DNA of 64,000 bases from Solidesulfovibrio fructosivorans JJ] (GCF_000179555.1 NZ_AECZ01000006.1:62001-126000), one strand, 5' to 3'; numbered from the stretch's first letter, positions 15,637 to 24,810 are shown. The notes: generated by a model not told the origin, from the letters alone. Numbers and translations are program-made.

Positions 15637-16211
15637 TCGCCGTCATCGAGGAGGCCATAAAGCACCGCCTCGCGGCGGCGGCCCTGCCCTACAAGCCGAC
15701 CATCGCCACCTACGGCGGCGAGTTCGACGCAGGCCTCGAACAGGTGGTGCGCCGCTTTCCGGCCCTGTGGGTCGCCTTCGACCACGACGGCCCGGGCAAG
15801 GCGATCAATACCGCCAAGGACGTCTGGCATATCCCGGCCACCTTCGTGGTCATGGTCGGGGCGCGAAACCTCCGCTCCGAGGCCGCCCCCCGCCAGGGCG
15901 ACGGCCGCAACGTTGGCACCTACCGCATGATCGCGGACGTGCGCCGGCTGCTGACCGGGCAGGACCTGGGGCTCGAAATCGACCCTTTCACGCCGGGTCG
16001 CGCCCGCACCGTCGTGAGCGCCAGCCTGCGAAGCCAGGCCGTGTCCGCCTTCGCCCTGGAATGGCACACCGTCTATCCGTTGCGCCTGCGCGAACCGGAT
16101 GCCCCGGAGCCGCCCCTGCTGGAGCGCGTGGGGCTCAACTATCACCTGCTGCCGGACGACGGCGTGCCCGACGCCGCCGACCTGGTCGCATTACAAGGAG
16201 ACAAGCCGTGA
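15633..16211 (+). CDS. Mu gp37-like protein (DUF1834)
   Basis: A 192-residue protein from GTG 15633 of the DUF1834 family, found between gp36 and the sheath gene in Mu-like phages and thought to be a tail-terminus or neck protein. It has the FVVMVGARNLRSEAA strand and the VGTYRMIADVRRLLTGQDLG segment. The overlap on both sides (4 bp each) shows a tightly coupled operon. Keeping tail-terminator genes is what an assembled, headless tail would require. Confidence 0.8.
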   Translation: MIAVIEEAIKHRLAAAALPYKPTIATYGGEFDAGLEQVVRRFPALWVAFDHDGPGKAINTAKDVWHIPATFVVMVGARNLRSEAAPRQGDGRNVGTYRMIADVRRLLTGQDLGLEIDPFTPGRARTVVSASLRSQAVSAFALEWHTVYPLRLREPDAPEPPLLERVGLNYHLLPDDGVPDAADLVALQGDKP

Positions 16212-16432
16212 CCACCATCACCGTGCGCGCCGCGCCCGGCCTGCGCGTGCCCATGGAGGGCATGCCGCGCCGCCACATCACCGAGGACACCGCCGTGGCC
16301 GTGTCGGACAGCGCCTATTACCGCCGCCGCGTCGCGGACGGCGACCTGCTGCCGCGGGCGTCCGACAAGACCACCACCAAGGCCGCTACGGCCAAACCCG
16401 CGCCCAAAACGGCGAAGAAAAAGGAGGCGTGA
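16208..16432 (+). CDS. Mu gp38-like small protein (DUF2635)
   Basis: A 74-residue protein from GTG 16208. The core PMEGMPRRHITEDTAVAVSD and the AYYRRRVADGDL segment match DUF2635, a small protein always placed just before the sheath gene in Mu-like phages; its role is unknown. The C-terminal 25 residues are a Lys/Ala/Thr-rich tail. The stop overlaps the sheath ATG (GTGATG). Confidence 0.8.
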   Translation: MTTITVRAAPGLRVPMEGMPRRHITEDTAVAVSDSAYYRRRVADGDLLPRASDKTTTKAATAKPAPKTAKKKEA

Positions 16433-17853
16433 TGGCAAGCCCCAACATTTCGTTCGACACGCTCCCGGCGAGCATCCGCAAGCCCGGAAAATACTTTGAA
16501 TTCAACACCAAGCTGGCGGTGCGCACCCTGCCGGCCAACGTGCAGCGCATGTGCATCGTGGCCCAGGGCACGGCCGAAGGCAGCCAGCCGACGCTGACCC
16601 CCGTGGAGGTCTTCTCCGACGAGGAAGCGCGCACGCTTTTCGGCACCGGCTCCCTGGCCCACTTGATGGTGCGCGCGGCCATCACCGCCAACCCCTACCT
16701 GCGCCTGACAGTCGTCACCGTGCCAGGCGACGCGGCCGGCGTCGCCGCCACCGGCACGGTGACGCTCACCGGCACGTCCGCCGGCATCGGCGTGGTCAAC
16801 CTGACCATCGGCGCGCAGCTCCTCCAGGTCGCGGCCGCTCTCGGCGACACCGCCGCCGCCGTGGCCGACGCCCTGGCCGCGAAGGTCAACGCCAACCGCA
16901 CGCTGCCCGTGACGGCCGCCGCCGCAAACGGCGTGGTGACCCTGACCGCGCGCAACAAGGGCGAAACGGGCAATGGCATCACGCTGGCCTGCTCCCTGGC
17001 CGTGAACGGCCTGGCCATGGAGCTTTCGGCCATGGCCGGCGGCGCGGTGGACCCGGACATCGCCCCGGGGCTGACCGCCGTGTTCGCCGACGGCCACGAC
17101 ATCATCGCCGTGCCCTATAGCGGCCAGGCCCAGCTGACCGCCTTGCGTTCGCATCTGGACGCGGTCAGCCACGCCCTGGAGCAGCGCGGAGCCATCGGCG
17201 TCTACGCCCACACCGGCACCCTGGCCCAGGCCACCACCCTGGCCGGGCAGATCAACAGCGGCCGCATCACCTGCGCGCTGTTGCCCGGCACGGCCTCGCC
17301 CGCCTGGGTGGTGGCCGCCGCCTACGCCGCCGTCATCGCCGGCGAGGAAGACCCGGCCCGGCCGCTCAATACCCTGGCGCTCCCGCCCGTGGCCGTGCCG
17401 CCCGTGCCCAAGCGCCTGAGCCGCATGGAACAGGAGTCCGCGCTGTATAACGGCGTGACGCCCCTGGAAGTCGGCCCCGGCGAGGTGGTCCAGATCGTGC
17501 GGGCCATCACCACCTACACCCGCGATCCGCAAGGCATCGAGGACATCGCGCTGCTCGACCTGACCACCATCCGCACCCTGGACTACGTGCGCACGGCCTG
17601 CCGCGAGCGCATCAGCCTGCGCTTCCCGCGCGAAAAGCTGACCACCCGCACGGCGGCCAAGGTGCGCTCGGAGCTTATCGACGTGCTCTACAAGCTGGAG
17701 GAGCTGGAGATCGTGGAAGAGGTCAAGGCCAACCTGCCGGCGCTCATCGTGGAGCGCGACAGCCAGGACCCCAACCGGCTGGACGCCGCCATCCCGGCCG
17801 ACGTCGTCAATGGCCTGCACGTCTTCGCCGGTCGCATCGACCTGCTGCTCTAA
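16432..17853 (+). CDS. Contractile tail sheath protein (Mu gpL homologue)
   Basis: The sheath polymer that contracts to drive the tube through the cell envelope. It has 473 residues, close to Mu gpL. It opens ISFDTLPASIRKPGKYFEFN, which is typical of the Mu sheath, and has a variable surface domain in the middle. The conserved C-terminal half includes ITTYTRDPQGIEDIALLDLT and TIRTLDYVRTACRERI. A GGAGGCGTG motif precedes the ATG. It is intact, with no frameshift. Its presence makes the particle myovirus-like rather than flexible. Confidence 0.92.
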   Translation: MASPNISFDTLPASIRKPGKYFEFNTKLAVRTLPANVQRMCIVAQGTAEGSQPTLTPVEVFSDEEARTLFGTGSLAHLMVRAAITANPYLRLTVVTVPGDAAGVAATGTVTLTGTSAGIGVVNLTIGAQLLQVAAALGDTAAAVADALAAKVNANRTLPVTAAAANGVVTLTARNKGETGNGITLACSLAVNGLAMELSAMAGGAVDPDIAPGLTAVFADGHDIIAVPYSGQAQLTALRSHLDAVSHALEQRGAIGVYAHTGTLAQATTLAGQINSGRITCALLPGTASPAWVVAAAYAAVIAGEEDPARPLNTLALPPVAVPPVPKRLSRMEQESALYNGVTPLEVGPGEVVQIVRAITTYTRDPQGIEDIALLDLTTIRTLDYVRTACRERISLRFPREKLTTRTAAKVRSELIDVLYKLEELEIVEEVKANLPALIVERDSQDPNRLDAAIPADVVNGLHVFAGRIDLLL

Positions 17854-17868
17854 CGGAGGGAAATCATC

Positions 17869-18243
17869 ATGGCGTTAAAGGAATACCTCGGAGCCGTCGT
17901 ACTGGAAATCGACGGCCGGGAATACGAAGTCATCGAGTTCGACGAACAACACGACGCCGGCCGCAAGGTCGTCAAAACCATGAACCGCACCGGCCGCGCC
18001 CTGGGCTACCACCAGGGCGTCAAGACCTGGGAGCTGACCGTCACCACCGCCGTGCCCAAGGACGACGCCCTGGACTGGTCGAGCGTCGAAGGGGCCAAGC
18101 TGACCATTTATCCCGTCACCGACGGCGGCAAACGCGAAAGCTACCAGGACTGCGCCGTGATCAGCGTCGGCGGCAAGTACACCGTGGACAACGAGGCGCG
18201 CCTCGACATCAAGCTGCTCGCGCTCAACAAGGTGGAGGAATAG
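17869..18243 (+). CDS. Tail tube protein (Mu gpM homologue)
   Basis: A 124-residue tail tube protein, which forms the inner tube under the sheath. Beta-rich, with GAVVLEIDGREYEVIEFDEQ and a WELTVTTAVPKDD strand pair; the order sheath, tube, chaperone is invariant in contractile phages. A GGAGGGAAATCATC motif gives a strong ribosome-binding site. It is 3 bp from the next gene. Confidence 0.85.
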   Translation: MALKEYLGAVVLEIDGREYEVIEFDEQHDAGRKVVKTMNRTGRALGYHQGVKTWELTVTTAVPKDDALDWSSVEGAKLTIYPVTDGGKRESYQDCAVISVGGKYTVDNEARLDIKLLALNKVEE

Positions 18244-18246
18244 CCC

Positions 18247-18579
18247 ATGATGACCGTCGCCGGACAGCTGCTGGTCGGCTACAAGGACGCCGCCGGCGCG
18301 CTGCACAAGGACTTCGAGATGCGCGTGCCCACCATCGAGGACATGGAATGGGCCATCGAAAACGCCCCGGAAAACGCCTGTTCGGCGCGCCTGTCCCGCT
18401 ACATCTGGTCCCGGGCGCTCACCCGCCTGGGGACGCTTGCGCCCGAGGCCATCACCCCCGGTCTTTTGGCCGGGCTGCATTACAGCGACTACACGCCCCT
18501 TGCCGCGGCCGAGGAGTCCCTGCGGGGAAAGCTCGCGCCCGCGAGCGCCGACTCCGGGACTTCCGGCTCCTCGAAGTAG
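18247..18579 (+). CDS. Tail assembly chaperone, short (0-frame) product
   Basis: A 110-residue protein equivalent to Mu gp41 / P2 gpE, which helps load the tape measure. It has GQLLVGYKDAAGALHKDFEM and the MEWAIENAPENACSARLSRY segment. It ends normally at TAG 18577-18579. Within it, at 18525-18531, is the heptamer G GGA AAG in register for -1 slippage into the next frame. The short and long forms are expected in unequal amounts. Confidence 0.8.
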   Translation: MMTVAGQLLVGYKDAAGALHKDFEMRVPTIEDMEWAIENAPENACSARLSRYIWSRALTRLGTLAPEAITPGLLAGLHYSDYTPLAAAEESLRGKLAPASADSGTSGSSK

Positions 18580-18725
18580 CGCTGGCGGGCAAAACGTTCA
18601 CCTTAGGAGACATCCGCGCCATGACCATGCCCCAGGCGGAAACCTATCTGGCCATCCTGACCGGCCGCGCCGATACCGGCAACGGTCGGCGCATCGTGCC
18701 GCGCCGTCGCGGGCGGGAGGCGTAA
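18247..18725 (+). CDS. Tail assembly chaperone, -1 frameshift long product (join 18247..18531, 18531..18725)
   Basis: Slipping at GGGAAAG carries translation into the -1 frame, which is open to TAA 18723-18725. This gives a 159-residue protein whose added 64 residues look coded (EVALAGKTFTLGDIRAMTMP, then QAETYLAILTGRAD). GGGAAAG is the slippery site of lambda G/GT, and P2 and Mu make E/E' type chaperones the same way. The extended frame has no convincing start of its own before the 0-frame stop, which supports a fused product. Confidence 0.75.
18525..18531 (+). other. Slippery heptamer for programmed -1 frameshift
   Basis: G GGA AAG in the register X XXY YYZ relative to the frame starting at 18247. 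This is the same heptamer as phage lambda G/GT. GC-rich, structure-prone sequence follows. It joins the short chaperone frame to the downstream open frame. Confidence 0.75.
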
Positions 18726-18728
18726 CCC

Positions 18729-20705
18729 ATGGACAACTCCACGGAAATCGCCGTCGTCACGCGCCTGAGCGACGAGATGGCCGGCCTGGGGCAAACCGCG
18801 CGCCAGGCGGCCCGGGCAGTCTCGGACATCGGCTGGGCCCGCGGCGCGGTCAAGTCCGTGGGCGCCATGGCCTACGAGGCCTTGCACGGCCTTGACCAGG
18901 CGGCCCGGGCCGGCAAGCGCCTGCGCGACGCCTTGCGCGGCGTGGGCACGGCCGGTCGGGCCGCCCTGGATACGGTCAAAGGTTTCGGCCAAGCCGGCGC
19001 GGGCGTCACCGCCGGGGCCATGGTCGCCGGCCGGGCGCTGGCCAAGCCTGTTGCCTTCGAGAAGCGCTTGGCGCTCATGGCCAACACCGCGTACGCCGAC
19101 CGCGACGTGGCCGGCCGCATCAAAGGCATGCAAGGCCTGGCGGACGCGGTCAACACGGCCCTGCGCCAAGGCGGCGGCGATCGCGACCAGGCGGCCGAAG
19201 CCCTGGACGCCATGCTGACCTCGGGAGCTGTCAAGGTCGACGCGGCCAAACGGCTTCTTCCGACTATTCAGAAGGCCGCGACCGCTTCCGGAACGAGTCC
19301 CAGAGAAATCGCCGCGATTGTCATCCAGGGCATGCAACAGGGCTTTTTCACAGAGGGACAGGCCGGCCAGGCCCTGGACAAAGCCATGGCCGCCGGACAG
19401 GCCGGCGGCTTCGCGCTGCGGGACTCGGCCAAGTGGCTGCCCAAGCTGATGGCCTCGGGCTCGGGCATGCGGTCCATGGCCGGCTTCGAGCAGATTCTCG
19501 CCTATGCCCAGGTGGCGGCCGTCACCGCCGGCAGCGGCGACGAGGCCGGCAGCGACCTGGCCAACCTGCTGCGAAATCTCAACTCCCAGGGCACGCAAGA
19601 GAATTTCTCCAAGCTCGGCATCGACCTGAACGGCGCGCTCACCCGGGCGCGGGAACAGGGCATGCTCCCCCTGGAAGCCATCGCCAACTTGGTTGACAAG
19701 GAGATGGCGAGCAGGGACCCGCGATACAAGGCGCTGCAAAAGCGTTTGGCATCCGCCAAGGGCGACGAGAAAAGACGGATTCTTTCCGACATGGCCGACC
19801 TGGCCAATGCCTCGGCCGTGGGCGAGGTCTTTCAGAACCGGCAGGCGCTGCGAGCCCTCATCGCGGCGAACAACCAAAAAGACTCCATCCAAAACGTCCT
19901 GGAACAGATACGGAACTCCCGGGGCACGAATGACAAGGCCTATCAGGTTTACCGGTCCACCACGGGCGCGCGCATGGAAAGCACGGCCAACGAGGCCGAG
20001 ATCGCACGGTCCCGCATGTTGCAGGACGTGTCCGGGCCGCTCAAGGCCGTGGCGGACGCGGCCACCGATCTGGCCCAGCGCTTCCCCACTCTGACCACCC
20101 TGGCCACCGAGGCGGCCACGGGCCTTGGCGCGGTTGCCGAGGCTTTCGCGGGTGCCGGCGCCTTCAGTCTTTTCGCCGGCGGAGGGGGAGGCGGCCTTAC
20201 CGCCGCCATCGCAAAGGGCGCTGGCAAGAATCTGCTGCGAGGCGTGCCCCTTTTGGTGGCCGGCGCGGAAGCGCTTGCCACGGAAGCGAATCCTACGCTG
20301 TCGCGTGCCCAGAAAAATATCCGCCATGCCGAAACCGCCGGCGAGACCGCCTTTGCCATCGCGGGCGCGAAGGTCGGCGCGATGGCTGGCACCGCTGTCG
20401 CCCCCGGGGTGGGAACGTTTATCGGCATGATCCTCGGCGGGATTGGTGGCTACATGATGGGCGGCAAGGCGGGCCGCGACACGGGCCAGTGGATATGGGG
20501 CGACCAGGCGGGACAGGACGCTTCCCGCGTCCTCCACGGCGCGCACAAAGCCTGGGGACTCTCCGGCCAGGCCATGAACGATGCGCAACGCATCGTGGTC
20601 GAAGACAGGAGCACCATACACCTGGAATCCGTGCTCCATGTCGACGGCCATGAGATGGCCCGGGTCGTGAACAACTACAATACGGCCGACGCCAAAAGGG
20701 AGTAG
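18729..20705 (+). CDS. Tape measure protein (Mu gp42 homologue)
   Basis: Sets tail length and guides assembly. It has 658 residues. A TP901-type core lies at about 100-330 (LMANTAYADRD, TSGTSPREIAAIVIQGMQQG region, SLNSQ-like SQGTQENFSKLGIDL). Hydrophobic Gly/Ala-rich stretches lie near 470-580 (GAFSLFAGGGGGGLTAAIAK, MAGTAVAPGVGTFIGMILGG). The C-terminal part is beta-like and ends NNYNTADAKRE. It follows the chaperone long form by 3 bp. The length predicts a tail of roughly 100 nm, using the general rule of about 1.5 angstrom per residue. Confidence 0.88.
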   Translation: MDNSTEIAVVTRLSDEMAGLGQTARQAARAVSDIGWARGAVKSVGAMAYEALHGLDQAARAGKRLRDALRGVGTAGRAALDTVKGFGQAGAGVTAGAMVAGRALAKPVAFEKRLALMANTAYADRDVAGRIKGMQGLADAVNTALRQGGGDRDQAAEALDAMLTSGAVKVDAAKRLLPTIQKAATASGTSPREIAAIVIQGMQQGFFTEGQAGQALDKAMAAGQAGGFALRDSAKWLPKLMASGSGMRSMAGFEQILAYAQVAAVTAGSGDEAGSDLANLLRNLNSQGTQENFSKLGIDLNGALTRAREQGMLPLEAIANLVDKEMASRDPRYKALQKRLASAKGDEKRRILSDMADLANASAVGEVFQNRQALRALIAANNQKDSIQNVLEQIRNSRGTNDKAYQVYRSTTGARMESTANEAEIARSRMLQDVSGPLKAVADAATDLAQRFPTLTTLATEAATGLGAVAEAFAGAGAFSLFAGGGGGGLTAAIAKGAGKNLLRGVPLLVAGAEALATEANPTLSRAQKNIRHAETAGETAFAIAGAKVGAMAGTAVAPGVGTFIGMILGGIGGYMMGGKAGRDTGQWIWGDQAGQDASRVLHGAHKAWGLSGQAMNDAQRIVVEDRSTIHLESVLHVDGHEMARVVNNYNTADAKRE

Positions 20706-20707
20706 TC

Positions 20708-22066
20708 ATGGCTTGGCGCGATTCGCTTTTACCCGCTTCCTTCCGCGGCGTGCCCTTCGACGTCATCACCGTGAGCGACAACGCGGAGCGGGCGCTGGTG
20801 CAGCACGAATACCCGTACCGCGACGGCGCGGAGATCGAGGACATGGGCCGCCGGCCGCGTAAGGTCGCCTTCCGGGCCGTCTTTTGGGGCGACGACTACG
20901 AGGAGGCCGTAACCCGCCTCATCGCCGCCCTGGACACGCCCGGCAAGGGGGAGCTCATCCACCCGGTCTTCGGCTCCCTGACCATGGCCTGCGCCAGCTA
21001 CCGCGTGGACCACAACGAGGACCAGCCGGACTATGCCGAGATGGAGCTGGCCTTCATGGAGGCAAGCCCCGACATCCCCTTTTTCGACAAGCCGGCCACG
21101 GCCACGGCCCAAGCGGCGAGCCTGGCCGGGGACCAGCAAAGCGCCTTGTCCCTGGCCACACTGGCCTCCTGGGCCGGCTATGCCGCCTGGGCCGCCACGG
21201 TGCCGGTCAGGCTCGCGGCTTACGTCCGGGGCGAGACACTGGGCGCGGTCCGTTCCGTCACCAACCTGGCCAGGGACCTGGCCGGGCTTCCCCGGGCGGT
21301 GGCCTCCGACTTTTTGGCCCTCCCGCATGCCCTGGCTTCCGAGGCCCGGGCCGTGACCGCCGCCGTGACCGACCTGGGCGACCTTCCGGCGGCCACCTTC
21401 GGCCGGTTCGCCCGGTTGGCGGCCATCTCGGACAAGTTGCCGCGCCTACCCCTGACGGCCGCCGGGAGTCCCTCGGCCTATCGTCTGGACCCGGCGCGCT
21501 ATGCCGGGAGCGTGGTCTCCGGGCCGCTTATCGGCGCGGCCGTCGCCCGGCCAAGCGTGGTCGTACCCCCGCCCGGCACGGAAAGCGCCGCGCCCGAGGC
21601 GGACCTTTCCAGCGCCACCGGCCAGGCCTGGGCCATGGCGGCGGCCGTGTGCAACCTGGAGCGGGCCGTGGCCATGGGCAATGCCGCCGCCGCGGCCCTG
21701 GCCGAGGACGCGGCCGAGCCGACCCTCACCCCGGCCGAGGTGGAGGCCATCGTGGGCGCGACGCGGCAACGCTATAAGGACTGCATGGACGAGCACCGGC
21801 TGGTGCTGCCCACCGGGCAGGCCTACCCGGTGGTCGAGCGGCTGCGCACGGCGGCGCTTTCCATCCAGGAGCTCGGGGCCACGGTCATCCACCTGCACCC
21901 GCCGCTGGTGACCCACGCCGCGCCGGGCCTGTGCAACCTGCGGCTGCTCGCCCACTGGCTCTACGCCGACCACACGCGCGCCGCCGAGCTGTCCCGGCTC
22001 AATCCCGGGCTGCGCAATCCCAATTTCGTGGCCCAAGGCCAAGTGCTCTATGGCTTCGCCAGCTGA
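20708..22066 (+). CDS. DNA circularisation / baseplate-tube protein N (Mu gp43 homologue)
   Basis: A 452-residue protein. The N-terminal 130 residues match the DNA_circ_N domain: LPASFRGVPFDVITVSDNAE, HEYPYRDGAEIEDMGRRPRK and the FWGDDYEEAV strand. The rest is Ala-rich helical sequence, ending with a LysM-like or extended segment (RLNPGLRNPNFV). In Mu the N protein is a tail/baseplate component and the injected DNA-circularising factor maps elsewhere, so the family name is historical. It overlaps the P gene by 17 bp. Confidence 0.82.
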   Translation: MAWRDSLLPASFRGVPFDVITVSDNAERALVQHEYPYRDGAEIEDMGRRPRKVAFRAVFWGDDYEEAVTRLIAALDTPGKGELIHPVFGSLTMACASYRVDHNEDQPDYAEMELAFMEASPDIPFFDKPATATAQAASLAGDQQSALSLATLASWAGYAAWAATVPVRLAAYVRGETLGAVRSVTNLARDLAGLPRAVASDFLALPHALASEARAVTAAVTDLGDLPAATFGRFARLAAISDKLPRLPLTAAGSPSAYRLDPARYAGSVVSGPLIGAAVARPSVVVPPPGTESAAPEADLSSATGQAWAMAAAVCNLERAVAMGNAAAAALAEDAAEPTLTPAEVEAIVGATRQRYKDCMDEHRLVLPTGQAYPVVERLRTAALSIQELGATVIHLHPPLVTHAAPGLCNLRLLAHWLYADHTRAAELSRLNPGLRNPNFVAQGQVLYGFAS

Positions 22067-23135
22067 CGCCGCCGACGAGCGCATCACCCTCCGCGTGGCC
22101 GGCCGGGAGCACCGGGACTGGACCAGCTACCGCATCGAGTCGCACCTGATCACCCCGGCCGACGCCTGGCGCGTGACGCTCGGCATCCCGGCGGACAGGA
22201 TTCCGGCCACGGTGCGGCCCTGGGCGGCCATGGAGGCCTGCCTGGGCCAGGACGTGGTCCTGACCGGCCGCATCGACCGCATCGAGCGCGAGGTGGCCAA
22301 GGGCCAACACGCCCTGACGCTTTCCGGCCGCGACGGCGCGGCAGTGCTGGTGGACTGCTCGGCCCCCATCTTCACCCGGCGCAAGGTCACGCTCACCGAA
22401 GTGGTGGACCTGGCCGTGCGGCCGCTCGGGGTCTCGAAAATCCGGGTGGACGTCGTAAGCGCGCGAGAGAAGGTGGAGATCGAGCCGGGCATGACCGCCT
22501 GGGACGCCTTGGGGCAGGCCTGCGAAGCCAACGGCTGTTGGGCCTGGTTCGAGCCAGACGGCACGCTGGTGGTCGGCGGCCCGGATTACGCCGCCGTGCC
22601 CGTGGTCACGCTGGTCATGCGCCTGGACGGGCAAGGCAACAACGTCCTGTCGCTTGCCGTGACCGAAGACGTGTCCGGCCGCTACAGCGAGGTGACCGTG
22701 CTGGGCCAGTCCCACGGCACCGAGACGGCCGACGGCCAACACAACATCCAGCACCGGGAGACCGACCCGGACGTGCCGGGCTACCGGCCTCGCATTCTGG
22801 TCGCCGGCGACTGCGACGGCGCGGCCGAGGCCAAGCGCCGGGCGCAAAAGGCGCTTATGGATTCGCGGCTGGAGGGCCTGACCCTCACCGCCCTGGTGCG
22901 CGGCCATCGCGTCACGGGACAGGGGGAAAGCGGCAAGCCCTGGACGCCTGGCCAGCGGGTGCGGCTGGTCAGCGAGCCCCATGGCCTGGATGCCACCTAT
23001 TTCCTCATGGGCCGCACGTTCCTCGGCGGCCGCGACAAGGGCGGCGTCACCGAGCTGACGCTCAAAGAGGACGGCGTCTGGCTGCCCGAGCTGGCCAAGA
23101 CCGGCGGCAAGGGCACAAGGAAAAACAAGGCCTAG
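22050..23135 (+). CDS. Baseplate hub protein (Mu gp44/gpP homologue)
   Basis: A 361-residue gpP/gpD-type hub protein: ERITLRVAGREHRDWTSYRI, the SGRDGAAVLVDCSAP segment and the W-rich QACEANGCWAWFEPDGTLVV region, equivalent to the T4 gp27 side of the central spike hub. It overlaps the preceding gene by 17 bp and is followed by baseplate protein V. No truncation. Confidence 0.87.
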   Translation: MASPADAADERITLRVAGREHRDWTSYRIESHLITPADAWRVTLGIPADRIPATVRPWAAMEACLGQDVVLTGRIDRIEREVAKGQHALTLSGRDGAAVLVDCSAPIFTRRKVTLTEVVDLAVRPLGVSKIRVDVVSAREKVEIEPGMTAWDALGQACEANGCWAWFEPDGTLVVGGPDYAAVPVVTLVMRLDGQGNNVLSLAVTEDVSGRYSEVTVLGQSHGTETADGQHNIQHRETDPDVPGYRPRILVAGDCDGAAEAKRRAQKALMDSRLEGLTLTALVRGHRVTGQGESGKPWTPGQRVRLVSEPHGLDATYFLMGRTFLGGRDKGGVTELTLKEDGVWLPELAKTGGKGTRKNKA

Positions 23136-23158
23136 AAAGGACACTCGGTGGATTTGTC

Positions 23159-23809
23159 ATGAGCAACGATTTTTTGCGGCGTGTGGACGCCAAGATCGCG
23201 CGCGCCTTGTCCCGGGTGCGCCTGGGGTTTCGGGCCGTTCTCACGGCGCTGGACACCACGCCCGGCGTGCAGCTGTTGCAGGCCGATGGCCTGGCCGGCG
23301 AGCAGTTGCAGGCTTCCGAAGTCTTCCAGCAGTTCGGCTTTACCAGCGCGCCCCCGGCCGGCAGCCAGTGCATCGTGCTGCCCCTTGGGGGCAAGACCGC
23401 GCACAGCGTCATCGTGGCCACCGAACACGGCAACTACCGCGTGCAGGCGCTTAAAAGCGGCGAGGTCTGCGTCTACAACCAGGCCGGGGCCAAGATCACC
23501 CTGAAGCAGGACAAGGTCGTGGCCATCGAATGCGACAAGCTGGAGGTCCGGGCCAAGGACGAAATCGACATGACGGCGGCGCGCATCCGCCTGCGCGCCA
23601 GCCAGCGCATGGGCTTATACGCCCCCGTTTGGGACCTGGGCGGCGACGAGGATGGGGCGGATTGCGAAGGCGTCTGGCGTGGGAATCTGCATATTACCGG
23701 GACGTCCCGGGCGGACGTGGATCACATCACGGGCGGGGTGTCGCTGGTGCATCACGTCCATCCCGAGAACGACGGCGGCGGACCGACGGATGAGCCGATT
23801 GGAATATAA
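23159..23809 (+). CDS. Baseplate assembly protein V (Mu gp45 homologue), central spike
   Basis: A 216-residue gpV-type protein. ALSRVRLGFRAVLTALDTTP and an OB-like beta domain (GSQCIVLPLGGKTAHSVIVA) are followed by repeating beta strands, then a C-terminal HITGGVSLVHHVHPEN motif typical of the metal-binding tip of the membrane-piercing spike. ATG 23159 was chosen for the MSNDFLRRVD opening. After its stop the tail operon is interrupted by a two-gene AT-rich insert before W. Confidence 0.87.
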   Translation: MSNDFLRRVDAKIARALSRVRLGFRAVLTALDTTPGVQLLQADGLAGEQLQASEVFQQFGFTSAPPAGSQCIVLPLGGKTAHSVIVATEHGNYRVQALKSGEVCVYNQAGAKITLKQDKVVAIECDKLEVRAKDEIDMTAARIRLRASQRMGLYAPVWDLGGDEDGADCEGVWRGNLHITGTSRADVDHITGGVSLVHHVHPENDGGGPTDEPIGI

Positions 23810-23922
23810 GAGGCTGTTTATTGGGTCGTATGGCAAATTTTCACTGCTATACCTACGCCTTATGATTGACGGTGGCATTTTTAAGGAGGTATTAACTAAA
23901 AAAATGGATCAGGAGAAAATTT

Positions 23923-24810
23923 ATGGATAGATTTTATTTTTTCAGACTGAAGCTTGTCAATAAAAGGGACCAGAAAACACTATTTGAATTAGACAGAGGC
24001 AAGTTACTTCTTGAGATTATTAAGTTGCGTCCAAGTGCTTATGTCCGTAAAGGCATTGAATGGATTATGGCAAACACAGAAGAAATTGATGATAAGTCTG
24101 TATTTTTCAAATTTGGCAGATTGACTACAAAGAGCAGAGACAAATATGATCCAACGCATAGATTGTTCATTGAAACTGAAGACGATATTGTTGAAAGTAC
24201 AAAGTGTTTATATGACTCGTTTAATCAAGTTCTAGCAATAGAAAAATGCAGCGCCACACCTCTTCCTACGACTTTAGCTAAATATATAATGTATATAATA
24301 AACAATTTCTCCGAGGGTCCCCTTTTCCAGTACTTGAAGAAAGATGAGCAAAATTTTTTTAAACTGTGCAGATGCCAAGTAGACCCCATCCCTAACCCAA
24401 TTGATTTCATTGAACACCTTTCATCTGCTTTTAAGATAACTGAATTTGATGTAACTTTTTTCCGTAAGAATCCTTTTGACTTCAATGAAATGCTTGAAAA
24501 ACCGTTGCAAAACTTTCTTGAAGAAACAGATGGTGAAACAAGTACAGCGGGGGTGCGATCGGAAGAAGGGCTTAAAAGTCAACCATTGATAGAGTTAACT
24601 CATGCAGCAGCGGCAACTGGATCGGATGCGTCTGCAAGGGTGCAAAAGACCCCTGAGCTTAGAAGTGAGAAGATACAACTAAAAAGTAAGTTTAATATCG
24701 CAAATATTGACATTGAAGAGGTCCATGCAAAAAATAAGCAAGAGCTGATACAGCTACTGAATGCACTACGGGATAAATATAAGTCCATCAGGGGAGTAGA
24801 AGATGAATAA
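23923..24810 (+). CDS. AT-rich cytosolic protein of a two-gene accessory cassette
   Basis: A 295-residue, highly charged, AT-rich protein of no recognised family. The N-terminal 200 residues look globular (FYFFRLKLVNKRDQKTLFEL at the start, VFFKFGRLTTKSRDKYD further on). A low-complexity Ala/Ser linker follows, then a helical C-terminus (EEVHAKNKQELIQLLNALRD) that may be a coiled coil. It overlaps the membrane-protein gene by 8 bp, so the two are co-translated. An 8-codon minicistron (23904-23930) overlaps its start. The cassette splits the baseplate operon between V and W, a classic moron spot for exclusion or defence genes. Confidence 0.7.
   Translation: MDRFYFFRLKLVNKRDQKTLFELDRGKLLLEIIKLRPSAYVRKGIEWIMANTEEIDDKSVFFKFGRLTTKSRDKYDPTHRLFIETEDDIVESTKCLYDSFNQVLAIEKCSATPLPTTLAKYIMYIINNFSEGPLFQYLKKDEQNFFKLCRCQVDPIPNPIDFIEHLSSAFKITEFDVTFFRKNPFDFNEMLEKPLQNFLEETDGETSTAGVRSEEGLKSQPLIELTHAAAATGSDASARVQKTPELRSEKIQLKSKFNIANIDIEEVHAKNKQELIQLLNALRDKYKSIRGVEDE

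Noticed and set aside
16318-20651. Long minus-strand open frames opposite the sheath and tape measure genes (500 and 682 residues)
   Set aside because: Composition is typical of antisense shadows in GC-rich DNA (Gly/His/Val/Arg-rich), with no recognisable motif; the plus-strand genes are certain.
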